DNA from: Actinomycetales bacterium
GTDB taxonomy: Bacteria; Actinomycetota; Actinomycetes; Actinomycetales; Cellulomonadaceae
Reading direction: 5' to 3'
Assembly (NCBI GenBank): GCA_012514545.1
Contig: JAAZAC010000238.1
Span: 1-21,417 of the forward strand
DNA length: 21,417 nucleotides
Position 1 is the first letter of the stretch, and the number at the start of each line of letters is the position of its first letter. A model generated the notes under the pieces. That model made no database searches, was not told the DNA's origin, and saw only the letters and a program-made list of their open reading frames with translations. Below are positions 1 through 6,590 of the stretch, in pieces. The translations under genes were made by a program, and so were the position numbers.

Positions 1-221
1 AACGGCAGCTCGCCGCCCGGCGTGAAGATGCGCAGCCGGTAGTCGGCGGCCGGGTCGGTCGCGGGGAGCACGAACGTCGTCTCCGACAGGTTCGTCCACC
101 GCGCGAAGGCGGCCATCGCGTCGTCGGACAGGCCGTCGGCGTCGAGCACGACGGCGACCGGGTTGCCGAGGTAGGGCTCGGCGGTGAAGACGTCGACCTG
201 GGCGAAGTCACGCGTGCGCAT
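1..221 (-). CDS. PhzF family epimerase/isomerase, N-terminal fragment
   Basis: The reading frame opens at ATG (221-219) and runs off the left edge, so only about 73 N-terminal residues are present. They read MRTRDFAQVDVF, then a GNPVAVVLDADGL stretch, NLSETTFVLP and LRIFTPGGELP. This is the hallmark N-terminal half of the PhzF phenazine biosynthesis-like family, in which a diaminopimelate-epimerase fold catalyses isomerisation; the expected catalytic Glu of the family lies in the SETTF segment. Most such proteins outside phenazine clusters have no known substrate, and no phenazine gene is visible here. A CAGGAT box at 233-228 lies exactly 6 bases before the ATG and no Shine-Dalgarno sequence is present, so I infer a leaderless start. 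The family call is firm and the substrate unknown. Confidence 0.9.
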   Translation of the reverse strand, partial: MRTRDFAQVDVFTAEPYLGNPVAVVLDADGLSDDAMAAFARWTNLSETTFVLPATDPAADYRLRIFTPGGELP

Positions 222-227
222 GCGGCC

Positions 228-233
228 ATCCTG
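228..233 (-). promoter_or_regulatory. -10 element of a leaderless promoter for the PhzF gene
   Basis: CAGGAT lies on the minus strand 6 bases before the ATG at 221. It differs by one base from the actinobacterial TANNNT -10 consensus. No convincing -35 is visible. The same box and spacing precede the neighbouring macro-domain gene. Confidence 0.5.
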
Positions 234-273
234 GCCCCCGACGCCGCGGCCGCCCACGGATTTCGGCGCCGGC

Positions 274-810
274 TCAGCCCTCGCCCGCGGCGTCGAGCGC
301 GGCGCGGAACGCCTCGTGCGCCGCGTCGCCGAAGGGCACGAAGCGGGCCAGCTCGACCGAGGCGCCCGGGTGCGCGTCCGCCCACGCCCGGGCGGCCGCC
401 ACGGCGATGCGCGCGACCTCGCGCACGTCCCAGCCGTAGACGCCGGCGCTCACGGCGGGCAGCGCGACGGAGCGCGCGCCGAGGTCGGCCGCGACGTCGA
501 GCGAGCGCGTGAAGCACGAGGCGAGGAGCGCCGGGTCGGTCTGCCCCGCGTGCCGGTTGGGCCCGACGGTGTGGATCACCCAGCGGGCCGGCAGGTTGCC
601 GGCGCCGGTCGCGACGGCGTCGCCCACCGGCAGCCCGTCGGGCAGGCGCGTGCGGCGCAGCTCGCGGCACTCGGCCAGCAGGGCCGGCCCCGCGGCGCGG
701 TGGATCGCCCCGTCCACGCCCCCGCCGCCGAGCAGCGACGAGTTCGCGGCGTTGACGATCGCGTCGACCTCCTGCGTGGTGATGTCCCCGGGCACGGCCT
801 CGATGCGCAT
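274..810 (-). CDS. Macro-domain protein (O-acetyl-ADP-ribose deacetylase type)
   Basis: This 178-residue protein is a single macro domain, which binds ADP-ribose and in this subfamily hydrolyses O-acetyl-ADP-ribose or mono-ADP-ribosyl esters in the cytoplasm. The visible motifs are GDIT (8-11), the NAAN motif (20-23), the glycine-rich GGGGVDGAIH loop (28-37), whose Asp33 matches the catalytic Asp of MacroD-like enzymes, and the diphosphate loop SAGVYG (121-126). The length is normal for a stand-alone macro protein. The ATG at 810 has no Shine-Dalgarno but has CAGGAT 6 bases before it, suggesting a leaderless mRNA. It stands 52 bases upstream of the PhzF gene on the same strand. No ADP-ribosyltransferase, sirtuin or tRNA phosphotransferase partner is visible, so the cellular target cannot be inferred. 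Confidence 0.93.
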   Translation of the reverse strand: MRIEAVPGDITTQEVDAIVNAANSSLLGGGGVDGAIHRAAGPALLAECRELRRTRLPDGLPVGDAVATGAGNLPARWVIHTVGPNRHAGQTDPALLASCFTRSLDVAADLGARSVALPAVSAGVYGWDVREVARIAVAAARAWADAHPGASVELARFVPFGDAAHEAFRAALDAAGEG

Positions 811-816
811 GAGGCG

Positions 817-822
817 ATCCTG
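817..822 (-). promoter_or_regulatory. -10 element of a leaderless promoter for the macro-domain gene
   Basis: CAGGAT lies on the minus strand, 6 bases before the ATG at 810. It is identical in sequence and spacing to the box before the PhzF gene. Confidence 0.5.
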
Positions 823-868
823 CCCGCCCGCGCCGGGTGCCGCGAGGCCCGGAGGCCGCGCGAGGGCT

Positions 869-874
869 TAGGGT
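869..874 (+). promoter_or_regulatory. -10 element for the aldo/keto reductase gene
   Basis: TAGGGT fits the actinobacterial TANNNT consensus. Transcription would start near 881 and leave a leader of about 57 bases that carries the GGGAG Shine-Dalgarno of the gene. The -35 is not recognisable. Confidence 0.45.
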
Positions 875-937
875 CGAATCGATACGTGCAGGCGCGCCCG
901 ACCGGCGCGCGGACGACCACACCGGGAGCAGACAACC

Positions 938-1792
938 ATGCAGCACCGTCGCATCGGCGACCGTCTCGTCAGCGCGATCGGCCTCGGTGGCATGCCGATG
1001 TCGATCGAGGGCCGGCCGGACGAGGCCCGAGCCATCCGGACCATCCACGCCGCGCTCGACGCGGGCGTGACCCTCATCGACACCGCCGACTCGTACCACC
1101 TCAACCCGACCGACGTCGGGCACAACGAGCTCCTCATCGCGAAGGCGCTCCGCCTGGCCGGCAAGGGTCCGGACGACGTCCTCGTCGCCACCAAGGGCGG
1201 GCACCGCCGCCCGGGGGACGGCTCCTGGTACGTCCAGGGCGACGCGGCCTACCTCAAGAAGGCGTGCGAGGCGTCGCTGCAGCGCCTCGACGTCGAGGCC
1301 ATCGGCCTCTACCAGTTCCACCGCCCCGACCCGGCGGTGCCCTACGAGGAGTCGGTCGGCGCGATCCGCGACCTGCTCGACGAGGGCAAGATCCTCATGG
1401 CCGGCATCTCCAACGCGAACCCCGACCAGATCCGGCTCGCGCAGGAGATCCTCGGCGGCCGCCTGGTGAGCGTGCAGAACCAGTTCTCGCCGCGGTTCCG
1501 CAGCAGCGAGCCCGAGCTGCGGCTGTGCGACGAGATGGGCATCGCCTTCCTGCCGTGGAGCCCGTTCGGCGGCATCGCGCGCGCGGGCGAGGTCGGCGCC
1601 GCGCACGCCGCGTTCGGCGAGATCGCGGCGGAGCGCGGCGTGAGCCCGCACCAGGTGGTGCTCGCGTGGATGCTCGCGAAGTCGCCCGTCGTCATCCCGA
1701 TCCCGGGCGCCAGCCGGCCCGAGAGCATCCTCGACTCGGTGAAGGCGGTCGACCTCGAGCTGACGCCGGAGGAGCTCGCCCGCCTCGGCTGA
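938..1792 (+). CDS. Aldo/keto reductase
   Basis: This 284-residue protein is an NADPH-dependent oxidoreductase with the aldo/keto reductase TIM-barrel fold. The catalytic tetrad is visible: Asp48 and Tyr53 in LIDTADSY, Lys86 in ATKGGH, and His128 in YQFHRPD. The cofactor end of the barrel follows with GISNANPDQI, QNQFSP, a PWSPFGGI stretch and IPIPGASRPESI near the C-terminus, which is the usual NADP 2'-phosphate region. The length is slightly short of the usual 300 or more residues but nothing is missing. The ATG at 938 is preceded by a GGGAG Shine-Dalgarno about 10 bases away. Its physiological carbonyl substrate cannot be told from sequence. It stands alone on the plus strand, and a fold-back repeat follows it. 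Confidence 0.92.
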   Translation: MQHRRIGDRLVSAIGLGGMPMSIEGRPDEARAIRTIHAALDAGVTLIDTADSYHLNPTDVGHNELLIAKALRLAGKGPDDVLVATKGGHRRPGDGSWYVQGDAAYLKKACEASLQRLDVEAIGLYQFHRPDPAVPYEESVGAIRDLLDEGKILMAGISNANPDQIRLAQEILGGRLVSVQNQFSPRFRSSEPELRLCDEMGIAFLPWSPFGGIARAGEVGAAHAAFGEIAAERGVSPHQVVLAWMLAKSPVVIPIPGASRPESILDSVKAVDLELTPEELARLG

Positions 1793-1816
1793 GCCGCGCC
1801 GCCGGGCAGCCACCCT

Positions 1817-1894
1817 CCCCGCAGAGTGGAACGATCCGCCGGCATCTCGTTCCACTCTGGGCCGCACGACCTCAACTCGTTCCACTCTGCGGGG
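1817..1894. repeat. Fold-back intergenic repeat with an alternative pairing partner
   Basis: An 18-base arm at 1817-1834 (CCCCGCAGAGTGGAACGA) is the exact reverse complement of 1877-1894. A third, partial copy, TCGTTCCACTCTG at 1847-1859, has the same orientation as the right arm and lies exactly 30 bases before it. The left arm can therefore pair either with the middle copy (13 bp, 12-base loop) or with the right copy (18 bp, 42-base loop), but not with both. The element fills the gap between the aldo/keto reductase stop and the next gene. It is not coding: the reading frame through it is only an upstream extension of the next gene. Its function is unknown; a transcription terminator, an attenuator or a dispersed repeat are all possible. 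Confidence 0.75.
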
Positions 1895-1942
1895 GGCAAC
1901 GGGCGGCGGCCCGTTCCGGGCACGTCTGTCCGACCGGGCTGC

Positions 1943-1948
1943 CACGAT
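1943..1948 (+). promoter_or_regulatory. Possible leaderless -10 element of the maleylpyruvate isomerase-like gene
   Basis: CACGAT lies 6 bases before the GTG at 1955. It is one base off TANNNT, and the gene lacks a clear Shine-Dalgarno. Support is weak and comes mainly from the same spacing seen at other genes of the window. Confidence 0.3.
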
Positions 1949-1954
1949 GTGGCC

Positions 1955-2785
1955 GTGCCGGTCGACGCCACGAGCCGCCCGCGCCCGGCGGTCACGGAGG
2001 CCACGCACGCCGGCGCGGTCCGGGCGTCCGCGGACGCGCTCGCGGCCCGCGCCGCGCGGGCGGGCCTCGAGGCGCGCGTCCCGACGTGCCCCCGCTGGCG
2101 CGTCGCCAACCTCGTCGCGCACCAGGGGATGGTCCACCGCTGGGCCGCGAGCAACCTGCGCCAGGACGGCGAGCGGATCCCGAGCATGTCGGAGATCCTC
2201 CGCGTCGTGCCGCCGGCCGAGCTCCTCGACTGGTTCTCCGCGGGCGTCGAGGAGCTCCTCTCGGCCCTGACCACGGCCGACGCCGACGTGCGCGCCATGG
2301 TCTTCCTCCGCGACGCCCCGGCGCCGCGCGCGTTCTGGGCCCGCCGCCAGGCGCACGAGACGACCGTCCACGCCACCGACGCCCTCGCCGCCGTCCTCGA
2401 CCGCCCACCGCGCGCGGACGAGGTCGACGTCGACCCGCTCCTCGCCCTCGACGGGGTGGACGAGCTGCTCGCCGGGTTCGTGACCCGCGGCCGCAGCCGC
2501 TTCTGCGAGGTCGCCGCGCCGGTCCGCCTCGCCGTCGTGCCCGACGACGCCCCCGCCCCCGACGACGACGGCCCCCTCGCCTGGGTCCTCGACGTCACCG
2601 AGGACGCGATCACCACCCGCCGCACGACGCCGGACGACGCGCGCGCCGCCGCGGACGCCGTGTTCCGCGGCACGCCGGCCCAGCTCTACCTGGGCCTGTG
2701 GAACCGGGGCGACGAGGTCGTCGAGGAGGGCGAGCGCGGCCTGCTGCCCGCCTGGGCGCAGAGCGTGCGCATCTCCTGGAGCTGA
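1955..2785 (+). CDS. Maleylpyruvate isomerase N-terminal domain protein (DinB-like, TIGR03083 type)
   Basis: This roughly 276-residue cytosolic protein matches the mycothiol-dependent maleylpyruvate isomerase superfamily. An N-terminal DinB-like four-helix bundle is followed by a smaller C-terminal domain. Likely metal ligands are visible as His56 in NLVAHQGMVHRW and as the HETTVH motif at 134-139, which corresponds to the Glu and His ligands of characterised family members. Such proteins generally act with mycothiol as thiol transferases or isomerases, and the substrate of this one is not predictable. The open frame extends upstream to 1826, but that part runs through the fold-back repeat. 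I place the start at GTG 1955, with GTG 1949 as the alternative. It is convergent with dtd, and I see no clear terminator in the 40-base gap. Confidence 0.82.
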   Translation: MPVDATSRPRPAVTEATHAGAVRASADALAARAARAGLEARVPTCPRWRVANLVAHQGMVHRWAASNLRQDGERIPSMSEILRVVPPAELLDWFSAGVEELLSALTTADADVRAMVFLRDAPAPRAFWARRQAHETTVHATDALAAVLDRPPRADEVDVDPLLALDGVDELLAGFVTRGRSRFCEVAAPVRLAVVPDDAPAPDDDGPLAWVLDVTEDAITTRRTTPDDARAAADAVFRGTPAQLYLGLWNRGDEVVEEGERGLLPAWAQSVRISWS

Positions 2786-2825
2786 GCGCCGGGCCTGCCG
2801 GACGGGGCCGGGCGTGCCCGTGCGG

Positions 2826-3251
2826 CTACGCCTCGAGCAGGATCGTGAACGGCCCGTCGTTGACGAGCTCGACCTGCATGTAGGCGCCGAACACGCCCGT
2901 CGCGACCTCGACGCCCTTCGCGCGCAGCGCCTCGACGACCGCGTCGACCAGCGGCTCGGCCACCGGCCCGGGCGCGGCGCCGTTCCACGACGGCCGCCGG
3001 CCCTTGCGCGTGTCCGCGTAGAGCGTGAACTGGCTGACGACGAGCACGGGCGCCCCGACGTCGAGCACCGACGTCTCGTCCCGCAGGATCCGCAGGTCCG
3101 CGATCTTGCGGGCGATGAGCTCCACCTGCTCCGGCCCGTCGTCGTGCGTCGCCGCGACCAGCGCGACCAGGCCCGGCCGGTCGATGCTCCCGACCACCTC
3201 GCCGTCGACCGTGACCGACGCGCGGGTCACCCGCTGCAGGACCGCCCTCAC
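2826..3251 (-). CDS. dtd: D-aminoacyl-tRNA deacylase
   Basis: This 141-residue enzyme hydrolyses D-aminoacyl-tRNA (and Gly-tRNA-Ala) to keep D-amino acids out of protein. It acts as a cytosolic homodimer. The start reads MRAVLQRVTRASVTVDGE, the canonical family N-terminus. The catalytic SQFTLYADT segment and the NDGPFTI segment, which carries the cross-subunit Gly-cisPro motif, are both intact, and the length is typical. I chose GTG 3251 over GTG 3254 because it gives the canonical N-terminus and puts a GGAGGG Shine-Dalgarno 5 bases away. It also creates a 4-base GTGA overlap with the stop of the asparaginase gene, implying translational coupling. It is the last gene of the operon. Confidence 0.96.
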   Translation of the reverse strand: MRAVLQRVTRASVTVDGEVVGSIDRPGLVALVAATHDDGPEQVELIARKIADLRILRDETSVLDVGAPVLVVSQFTLYADTRKGRRPSWNGAAPGPVAEPLVDAVVEALRAKGVEVATGVFGAYMQVELVNDGPFTILLEA

Positions 3252-4306
3252 CACTGCCCTCCGACGTCCACGTCCGCGTCCGCGCGCCCGAGCGGCGCGT
3301 GGACCTCACCCACCGGCACGCCGTGCCCGAGCACCGGCGTCCGGCCGATCTCCCTGATCCCCCGCAGCGCCGCCTCGGCCGCGGGCTCGAGCGCGCCGCC
3401 CGGTGCCGCCGCCTCCAGCGCCGCCTCGAGCGCGGCCGCGAGCACGGCCGCCCGGGGCCGCGCCGAGCCGTCCGCGACCTTGAACGCGACGCCCGTCCCG
3501 TCGGGCAGGCCGGCCGCGTAGACGCCCTCGGCGCCGTCCTTGGCGACGAGGCCCGGCCACGCCTGCATGAATCGCGTGACGTCCCGGCCCGGCCCGCCGA
3601 CGAGGTCCGGCCGCGCGGCCATCGCCCGCCCGACCCGCGCGACGGCGTCGGCCCGCCCCGGCTCCGCGGCCGCCGCGGCGACCAGACCGAGCGCCCGCGC
3701 CAGGCCGCGCACCGTCGTCGAGAGCAGGGGCGCCCCGCAGCCGTCCACCGTCACGTCCCGCACGCCGACGCCGGTGAGGCGCTCGACCGTCGCGCGCACC
3801 CGCCGCTGCAGCGGGTGGCCGGGGTCGCGGTAGGTGGCGGCGTCCCAGCCCTGCGCGACGCAGGTGGCGAGCATCGCCGCGTGCTTGCCCGAGCAGTTCT
3901 GCGTGATCGGCTCCGGCCCGCGGCCGCCGAGGCGCCACGCGAACGCCGCACCCGCGTCGAGCGGCAGGTCGGCCGTGTTCTGCAGGTCCGCCTCGGTCAG
4001 CCCGGCGCCCGCGAGCACCCGGCGCACCACCGCGAGGTGCGCGTCGGTTCCGGAGTGGGACGCACACGCGAGCGCGAGCCCCTCGTCGTCGACGTCGAGG
4101 CCCGCCTCGAGCGTCGCCACCGCCTGCAGCGGCTTCACCGACGAGCGCGGCCAGATCGCCGCGTCCGGGTCGCCGACCTGCAGCAGGACCGACCCGTCGG
4201 GCCGCAGCACGACGAGGTGGCCGAGGTGCACGGACTCCACCCGGCCGCCGCGCACGACGACGGCGAGCGGCCCGGGAGCGCTCCGGCCCGTCACCTCACC
4301 AGCCAC
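3248..4306 (-). CDS. Asparaginase (bacterial AnsA/PF06089-like family)
   Basis: This 352-residue protein belongs to the asparaginase family found widely in actinobacteria, which is distinct from the E. coli AnsA/AnsB fold. The conserved blocks are GHLVVLRPDGSV and WPRSSVKPLQA near the N-terminus, CASHSGTDAHL, QNCSGKHAAML, VDGCGAPLLSTT and KDGAEGVYAAGLPDGTGVAFK. It should hydrolyse asparagine to aspartate and ammonia in the cytoplasm, since no signal peptide is present; activity is inferred from the family. The start GTG at 4306 overlaps the end of the DUF2516 gene by 11 bases. A second candidate, GTG at 4294, would start 1 base after that stop. The 3' end overlaps dtd. A free-ammonia-generating enzyme in an operon with tRNA proofreading and Fe-S maintenance genes has no obvious joint logic. 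Confidence 0.9.
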   Translation of the reverse strand: MAGEVTGRSAPGPLAVVVRGGRVESVHLGHLVVLRPDGSVLLQVGDPDAAIWPRSSVKPLQAVATLEAGLDVDDEGLALACASHSGTDAHLAVVRRVLAGAGLTEADLQNTADLPLDAGAAFAWRLGGRGPEPITQNCSGKHAAMLATCVAQGWDAATYRDPGHPLQRRVRATVERLTGVGVRDVTVDGCGAPLLSTTVRGLARALGLVAAAAAEPGRADAVARVGRAMAARPDLVGGPGRDVTRFMQAWPGLVAKDGAEGVYAAGLPDGTGVAFKVADGSARPRAAVLAAALEAALEAAAPGGALEPAAEAALRGIREIGRTPVLGHGVPVGEVHAPLGRADADVDVGGQW

Positions 4307-4649
4307 CGTAGGGACCGCCGGACCCGCCGGACCGCGGGCCGCGGGAGCCGGACCCGCCGGAGTACGGGCGGATGGCGGGCCGCACGTCGGCGAGGTAGAC
4401 CCCCGCCGCGACCGCGGAGCCGAGCGCGAGGAACGAGAGGAAGCCGAGGCCGACGGGCGGCGGCAGCGCCACGAACGCCACGGCGGTGGCGGCGGCGAGC
4501 ACCCACACCCAGAACTGCTTGGTCCGCTTGCCGCCGGCCGCGTACGCCCGCGCGGGCCGCCGGGCGGCGTCGACGAGCGCGTAGACGCTGAGCACGAAGA
4601 CGACGACGTAGAGGAGCAGGTAGACGAGGGCCTGGGCGGTGCCGATCAC
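4296..4649 (-). CDS. DUF2516 family small membrane protein
   Basis: This 117-residue protein has three predicted membrane segments at about 5-27, 46-63 and 66-86. Between the first and second is a conserved cytoplasmic or periplasmic patch, DAARRPARAYAAGGKRTKQFW, typical of the actinobacterial DUF2516 family. The C-terminal 25 residues are Gly/Ser/Arg-rich and probably disordered (GGSGSRGPRSGGSGGPYGGW). The function of the family is unknown. The start is GTG at 4649, which has no Shine-Dalgarno but has TAGGCT 6 bases before it, so it probably also has its own leaderless transcript inside the operon. It starts 10 bases after the ygfZ stop and overlaps the asparaginase start. Confidence 0.85.
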   Translation of the reverse strand: MIGTAQALVYLLLYVVVFVLSVYALVDAARRPARAYAAGGKRTKQFWVWVLAAATAVAFVALPPPVGLGFLSFLALGSAVAAGVYLADVRPAIRPYSGGSGSRGPRSGGSGGPYGGW

Positions 4650-4655
4650 GAGGCG

Positions 4656-4661
4656 AGCCTA
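4656..4661 (-). promoter_or_regulatory. Leaderless -10 box overlapping the ygfZ stop codon
   Basis: TAGGCT on the minus strand occupies 4661-4656, 6 bases before the DUF2516 GTG. Its first three bases are the TAG stop codon of the ygfZ-type gene. It is likely an internal operon promoter. Confidence 0.5.
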
Positions 4662-5828
4662 CGAGCCCGGGCGCACGATCGGCGCACCCACAGCAGGCCG
4701 GCCGCCGAGCCCCCGGGCGACCTCGCCGCGCGGGCCGGGCCGGTCGACGGACACGCCCTCGGCGGGCACGACCGTCTCCTGCGCGGCCGCCACGTCGCCG
4801 CCCTCGCACGCGACGGTCAGCGCGGCGTCCTCGGGCAGGCCGCGCTTGACGACGGCGAGCGCGATCGGGCCGAGCACGTGGTGCCGCGCGACGGAGGTGA
4901 CGTGCCCGACGGGCCGACCGGCGTCGTCGTGCACGTCCGCGCCGGGCTCGGGCAGCAGGTGCCCGGACCCGTCGAGGTGGAGCATGACGAGCCGCCGCGG
5001 GGGCCGCCCGAGGTTGTGCACCCGCGCGATCGTCTCCTGCCCCCGGTAGCAGCCCTTGTGCAGGTGGACGGCGGTGCGCAGCCAGTCGAGCTCGTGCGGG
5101 ACGGTGCGGTGGTCGACCTCGCGCGCGGCCCGCGGGCGCCAGGCCGCCACGCGCAGCGCCTCGGCGGCCCACGTCCCGGCCAGCCGCCACCCGGCCGCCT
5201 CGCGGGCCGCGACCTCCTCGGCCAGCCGCTCCCGCGGGACGAGCACGACCCGCCAGGCCCGCTCGCTCCCGGGGTGGTCCGCCGACGCCGCGCCGTACCG
5301 CGTGCCGCCGGGGGTCACCCCGGGCCACGGGTCGCGCCACGTGACGGGCTCGCCCTCGGCGCCCTCGGCGTCGACGGGCTCGCCCAGCGCGGCCCACTCG
5401 GCGGTGCCGTCGGCGACCTCGACGCGCAGCATGAACCGCATCGAGTCGAGCCAGGCGGCGAGCGCCGCCGCCGCGCCGGCCTCCGTGAGCAGCCAGGTGC
5501 GCTCGCCGTCGTCGACGACGCCGGCCGCGAACTCGACGTGGCCGTGCGGGCTGAGCACGAGGGTCTCGGTGGAGACGCGCGGCGCGAGGTCGGCGAGCGC
5601 CTGCGACGTGATGTTGTGCAGCCAGCCGTGCCGGTCCGGGCCGGCGACGGTGACGACCCCGAGGTGGGACAGGTCGACGACGGCGGCGCCCGCCTCGAGC
5701 GCGCGCTGCTCGCCCGTGGGGTCCCCGTAGTGCCAGGCGACGCCGGCGTCGGGGCCGGTCCCGGCGACCGCGCCGGGGCGCGCGAGGAGGGGGCTGCGCG
5801 GGCCGCTCACCGCTCGCTCCTCGCTCAT
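4659..5828 (-). CDS. ygfZ: YgfZ/GcvT-family folate-binding Fe-S maintenance protein
   Basis: This 389-residue cytosolic protein has the GcvT-like aminomethyltransferase fold. It carries the YgfZ signature HKGCYRGQE followed by TIARVHNLG; the conserved Cys of that motif is required for YgfZ function in E. coli. YgfZ binds tetrahydrofolate and supports repair or assembly of certain Fe-S enzymes. Early blocks such as VVDLSHLGVVTVAGPDR and LHNITSQALADL match the folate-binding domain. The ATG at 5828 overlaps the nitrobindin stop as ATGA and has GAGGAG 6 bases before it. The same ribosome-binding/start unit is repeated 18 bases downstream, giving an in-frame GTG alternative at 5810. The Fe-S enzymes served here are unknown; the WhiB protein and Nth in this window are Fe-S proteins but need not be clients. 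Confidence 0.92.
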   Translation of the reverse strand: MSEERAVSGPRSPLLARPGAVAGTGPDAGVAWHYGDPTGEQRALEAGAAVVDLSHLGVVTVAGPDRHGWLHNITSQALADLAPRVSTETLVLSPHGHVEFAAGVVDDGERTWLLTEAGAAAALAAWLDSMRFMLRVEVADGTAEWAALGEPVDAEGAEGEPVTWRDPWPGVTPGGTRYGAASADHPGSERAWRVVLVPRERLAEEVAAREAAGWRLAGTWAAEALRVAAWRPRAAREVDHRTVPHELDWLRTAVHLHKGCYRGQETIARVHNLGRPPRRLVMLHLDGSGHLLPEPGADVHDDAGRPVGHVTSVARHHVLGPIALAVVKRGLPEDAALTVACEGGDVAAAQETVVPAEGVSVDRPGPRGEVARGLGGRPAVGAPIVRPGS

Positions 5829-5840
5829 CGCTCGCTCCTC
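5805..5840 (-). repeat. 18-bp tandem duplication of a ribosome-binding site and start codon
   Basis: Two 18-base units, 5840-5823 and 5822-5805, read GAGGAGCGAGCGATGAGC and GAGGAGCGAGCGGTGAGC on the minus strand. They differ at one base (ATG against GTG). Each carries its own Shine-Dalgarno and a start codon in the ygfZ frame. Confidence 0.85.
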
Positions 5841-6361
5841 GTCAGCCGGGCGGACGCGTAGGACTGCAGCGGCTCGCCGAACGCGGCGATGTCCCAGGCC
5901 CACAGGAGCGCGCCGTCGACGAGCCCGTAGAGCCGGGTGGCGGCGTTGACCTCCGCCGCGTCGGGGGTGCGGGCGATGAGGTCGCTCGCGAGGTCGATGC
6001 GCCCGCCCCCGACGATGCCCGCGTAGAGCGTCAGGTGCCCGGCGGGGTCGATGAGCAGCAGCTCGACGGGGTCCTTGCCGTCGGGGGTGTCCGCCGGCCG
6101 CTCGGGCGGCACCCGCCAGTACCCGGACTCCGTGGACCAGACGATCCCGCGGTCGCCCTCGCCCTCGCCCTCCTCCGCCAGCCACAGGGTGGACGACCAC
6201 CGCAGGTACGGGCCGCCGTCGTGGTCGACGAGGATCTCCTGCCGGACGCGCGCCTCGGGGATCGTCGGGTAGACGACGACGCCCGCGCCCTCCCACCGGC
6301 CGACGAGCCATGCGAGCGGGTACACCTCGGGGGCCAGGCCGCCCGGGATCGGGAAGGGCAC
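5825..6361 (-). CDS. Nitrobindin-like heme-binding beta-barrel protein (FABP family, DUF1794)
   Basis: This 178-residue cytosolic protein begins MPFPIPGGLAPEVYPLAWLV and carries the nitrobindin signature GRWEGAG. It continues with beta-strand-rich sequence, including the YPTIPEARVRQEI and YLRWSSTLW stretches. Nitrobindins bind ferric heme in an up-and-down barrel and can scavenge NO or isomerise peroxynitrite; this activity is inferred from the family. The frame is open to 6412, but GTG 6361 gives the family's canonical N-terminus and starts only 2 bases after the stop of the 35-residue membrane protein gene, with AAGGG upstream as a weak ribosome-binding site. Its stop overlaps the ygfZ start. 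Placement beside an Fe-S maintenance gene suggests a shared nitrosative or oxidative stress theme. Confidence 0.9.
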   Translation of the reverse strand: MPFPIPGGLAPEVYPLAWLVGRWEGAGVVVYPTIPEARVRQEILVDHDGGPYLRWSSTLWLAEEGEGEGDRGIVWSTESGYWRVPPERPADTPDGKDPVELLLIDPAGHLTLYAGIVGGGRIDLASDLIARTPDAAEVNAATRLYGLVDGALLWAWDIAAFGEPLQSYASARLTRSER

Positions 6362-6363
6362 GG

Positions 6364-6471
6364 TCAGCGCTGGCCCTTGTAGAGCTTGTACACGGCGTAC
6401 CCGGCGAACCACCCGATGGTCAGCGCGGCCGCCACGAGCAGACCGATGAAGAACGCCTCGAGAGCGAGCAT
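6364..6471 (-). CDS. 35-residue single-span membrane protein
   Basis: The small frame encodes a 35-residue protein that begins MLALEAFFIGLL, continues VAAALTIGWFAG and ends YAVYKLYKGQR. It has one strong transmembrane helix (about 6-28) with a positively charged, aromatic C-terminal tail, so the C-terminus is likely cytoplasmic. The family is not known to me by name, although similar tiny proteins seem to occur near nitrobindin genes of related actinobacteria. The start ATG 6471 has GAGGG close upstream and a perfect TAGGAT box 7 bases before it. It ends 2 bases before the nitrobindin start, so it heads the six-gene operon. A role such as anchoring or regulating a larger membrane protein is only a guess. 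Confidence 0.75.
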   Translation of the reverse strand: MLALEAFFIGLLVAAALTIGWFAGYAVYKLYKGQR

Positions 6472-6478
6472 GCCCTCG

Positions 6479-6484
6479 ATCCTA
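6479..6484 (-). promoter_or_regulatory. -10 box of the six-gene operon promoter
   Basis: TAGGAT on the minus strand lies 7 bases before the ATG at 6471. It matches the actinobacterial consensus and implies a leaderless or near-leaderless mRNA. No -35 consensus is visible. Confidence 0.6.
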
Positions 6485-6578
6485 CGGCCGGCCCGCGGCG
6501 ACGGCGTGGACGGCACCGCGACGGCACCGGCGGGGCGCCGTCCGGGCGCCGCGCCCGCCCCCGCCCGACGGCGGCCGC

Positions 6579-6584
6579 TACCCT
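6579..6584 (+). promoter_or_regulatory. Leaderless -10 box of the DsrE-like gene
   Basis: TACCCT is followed by six C residues and then the ATG at 6591. There is no Shine-Dalgarno, so the start is probably leaderless. The 107-base gap between the divergent small membrane protein and DsrE genes holds only these two promoters. Confidence 0.55.
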
Positions 6585-6590
6585 CCCCCC

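Noticed and set aside
1817..1894. A CRISPR-like array from repeated TCGTTCCACTCTG units.
   Set aside because: Only two direct copies and one inverted copy are present, with no cas genes; the units are too short.
1826..1954. N-terminal extension of the isomerase-like gene (MERSAGISFHSG...).
   Set aside because: It translates the fold-back repeat (SFHS occurs twice), and family homology begins only after GTG 1955.
184..2883. An 899-residue plus-strand frame across the macro-domain, aldo/keto reductase and isomerase genes.
   Set aside because: It is a shadow frame of Arg/Pro/Gly-rich low-complexity sequence over three better-supported genes.
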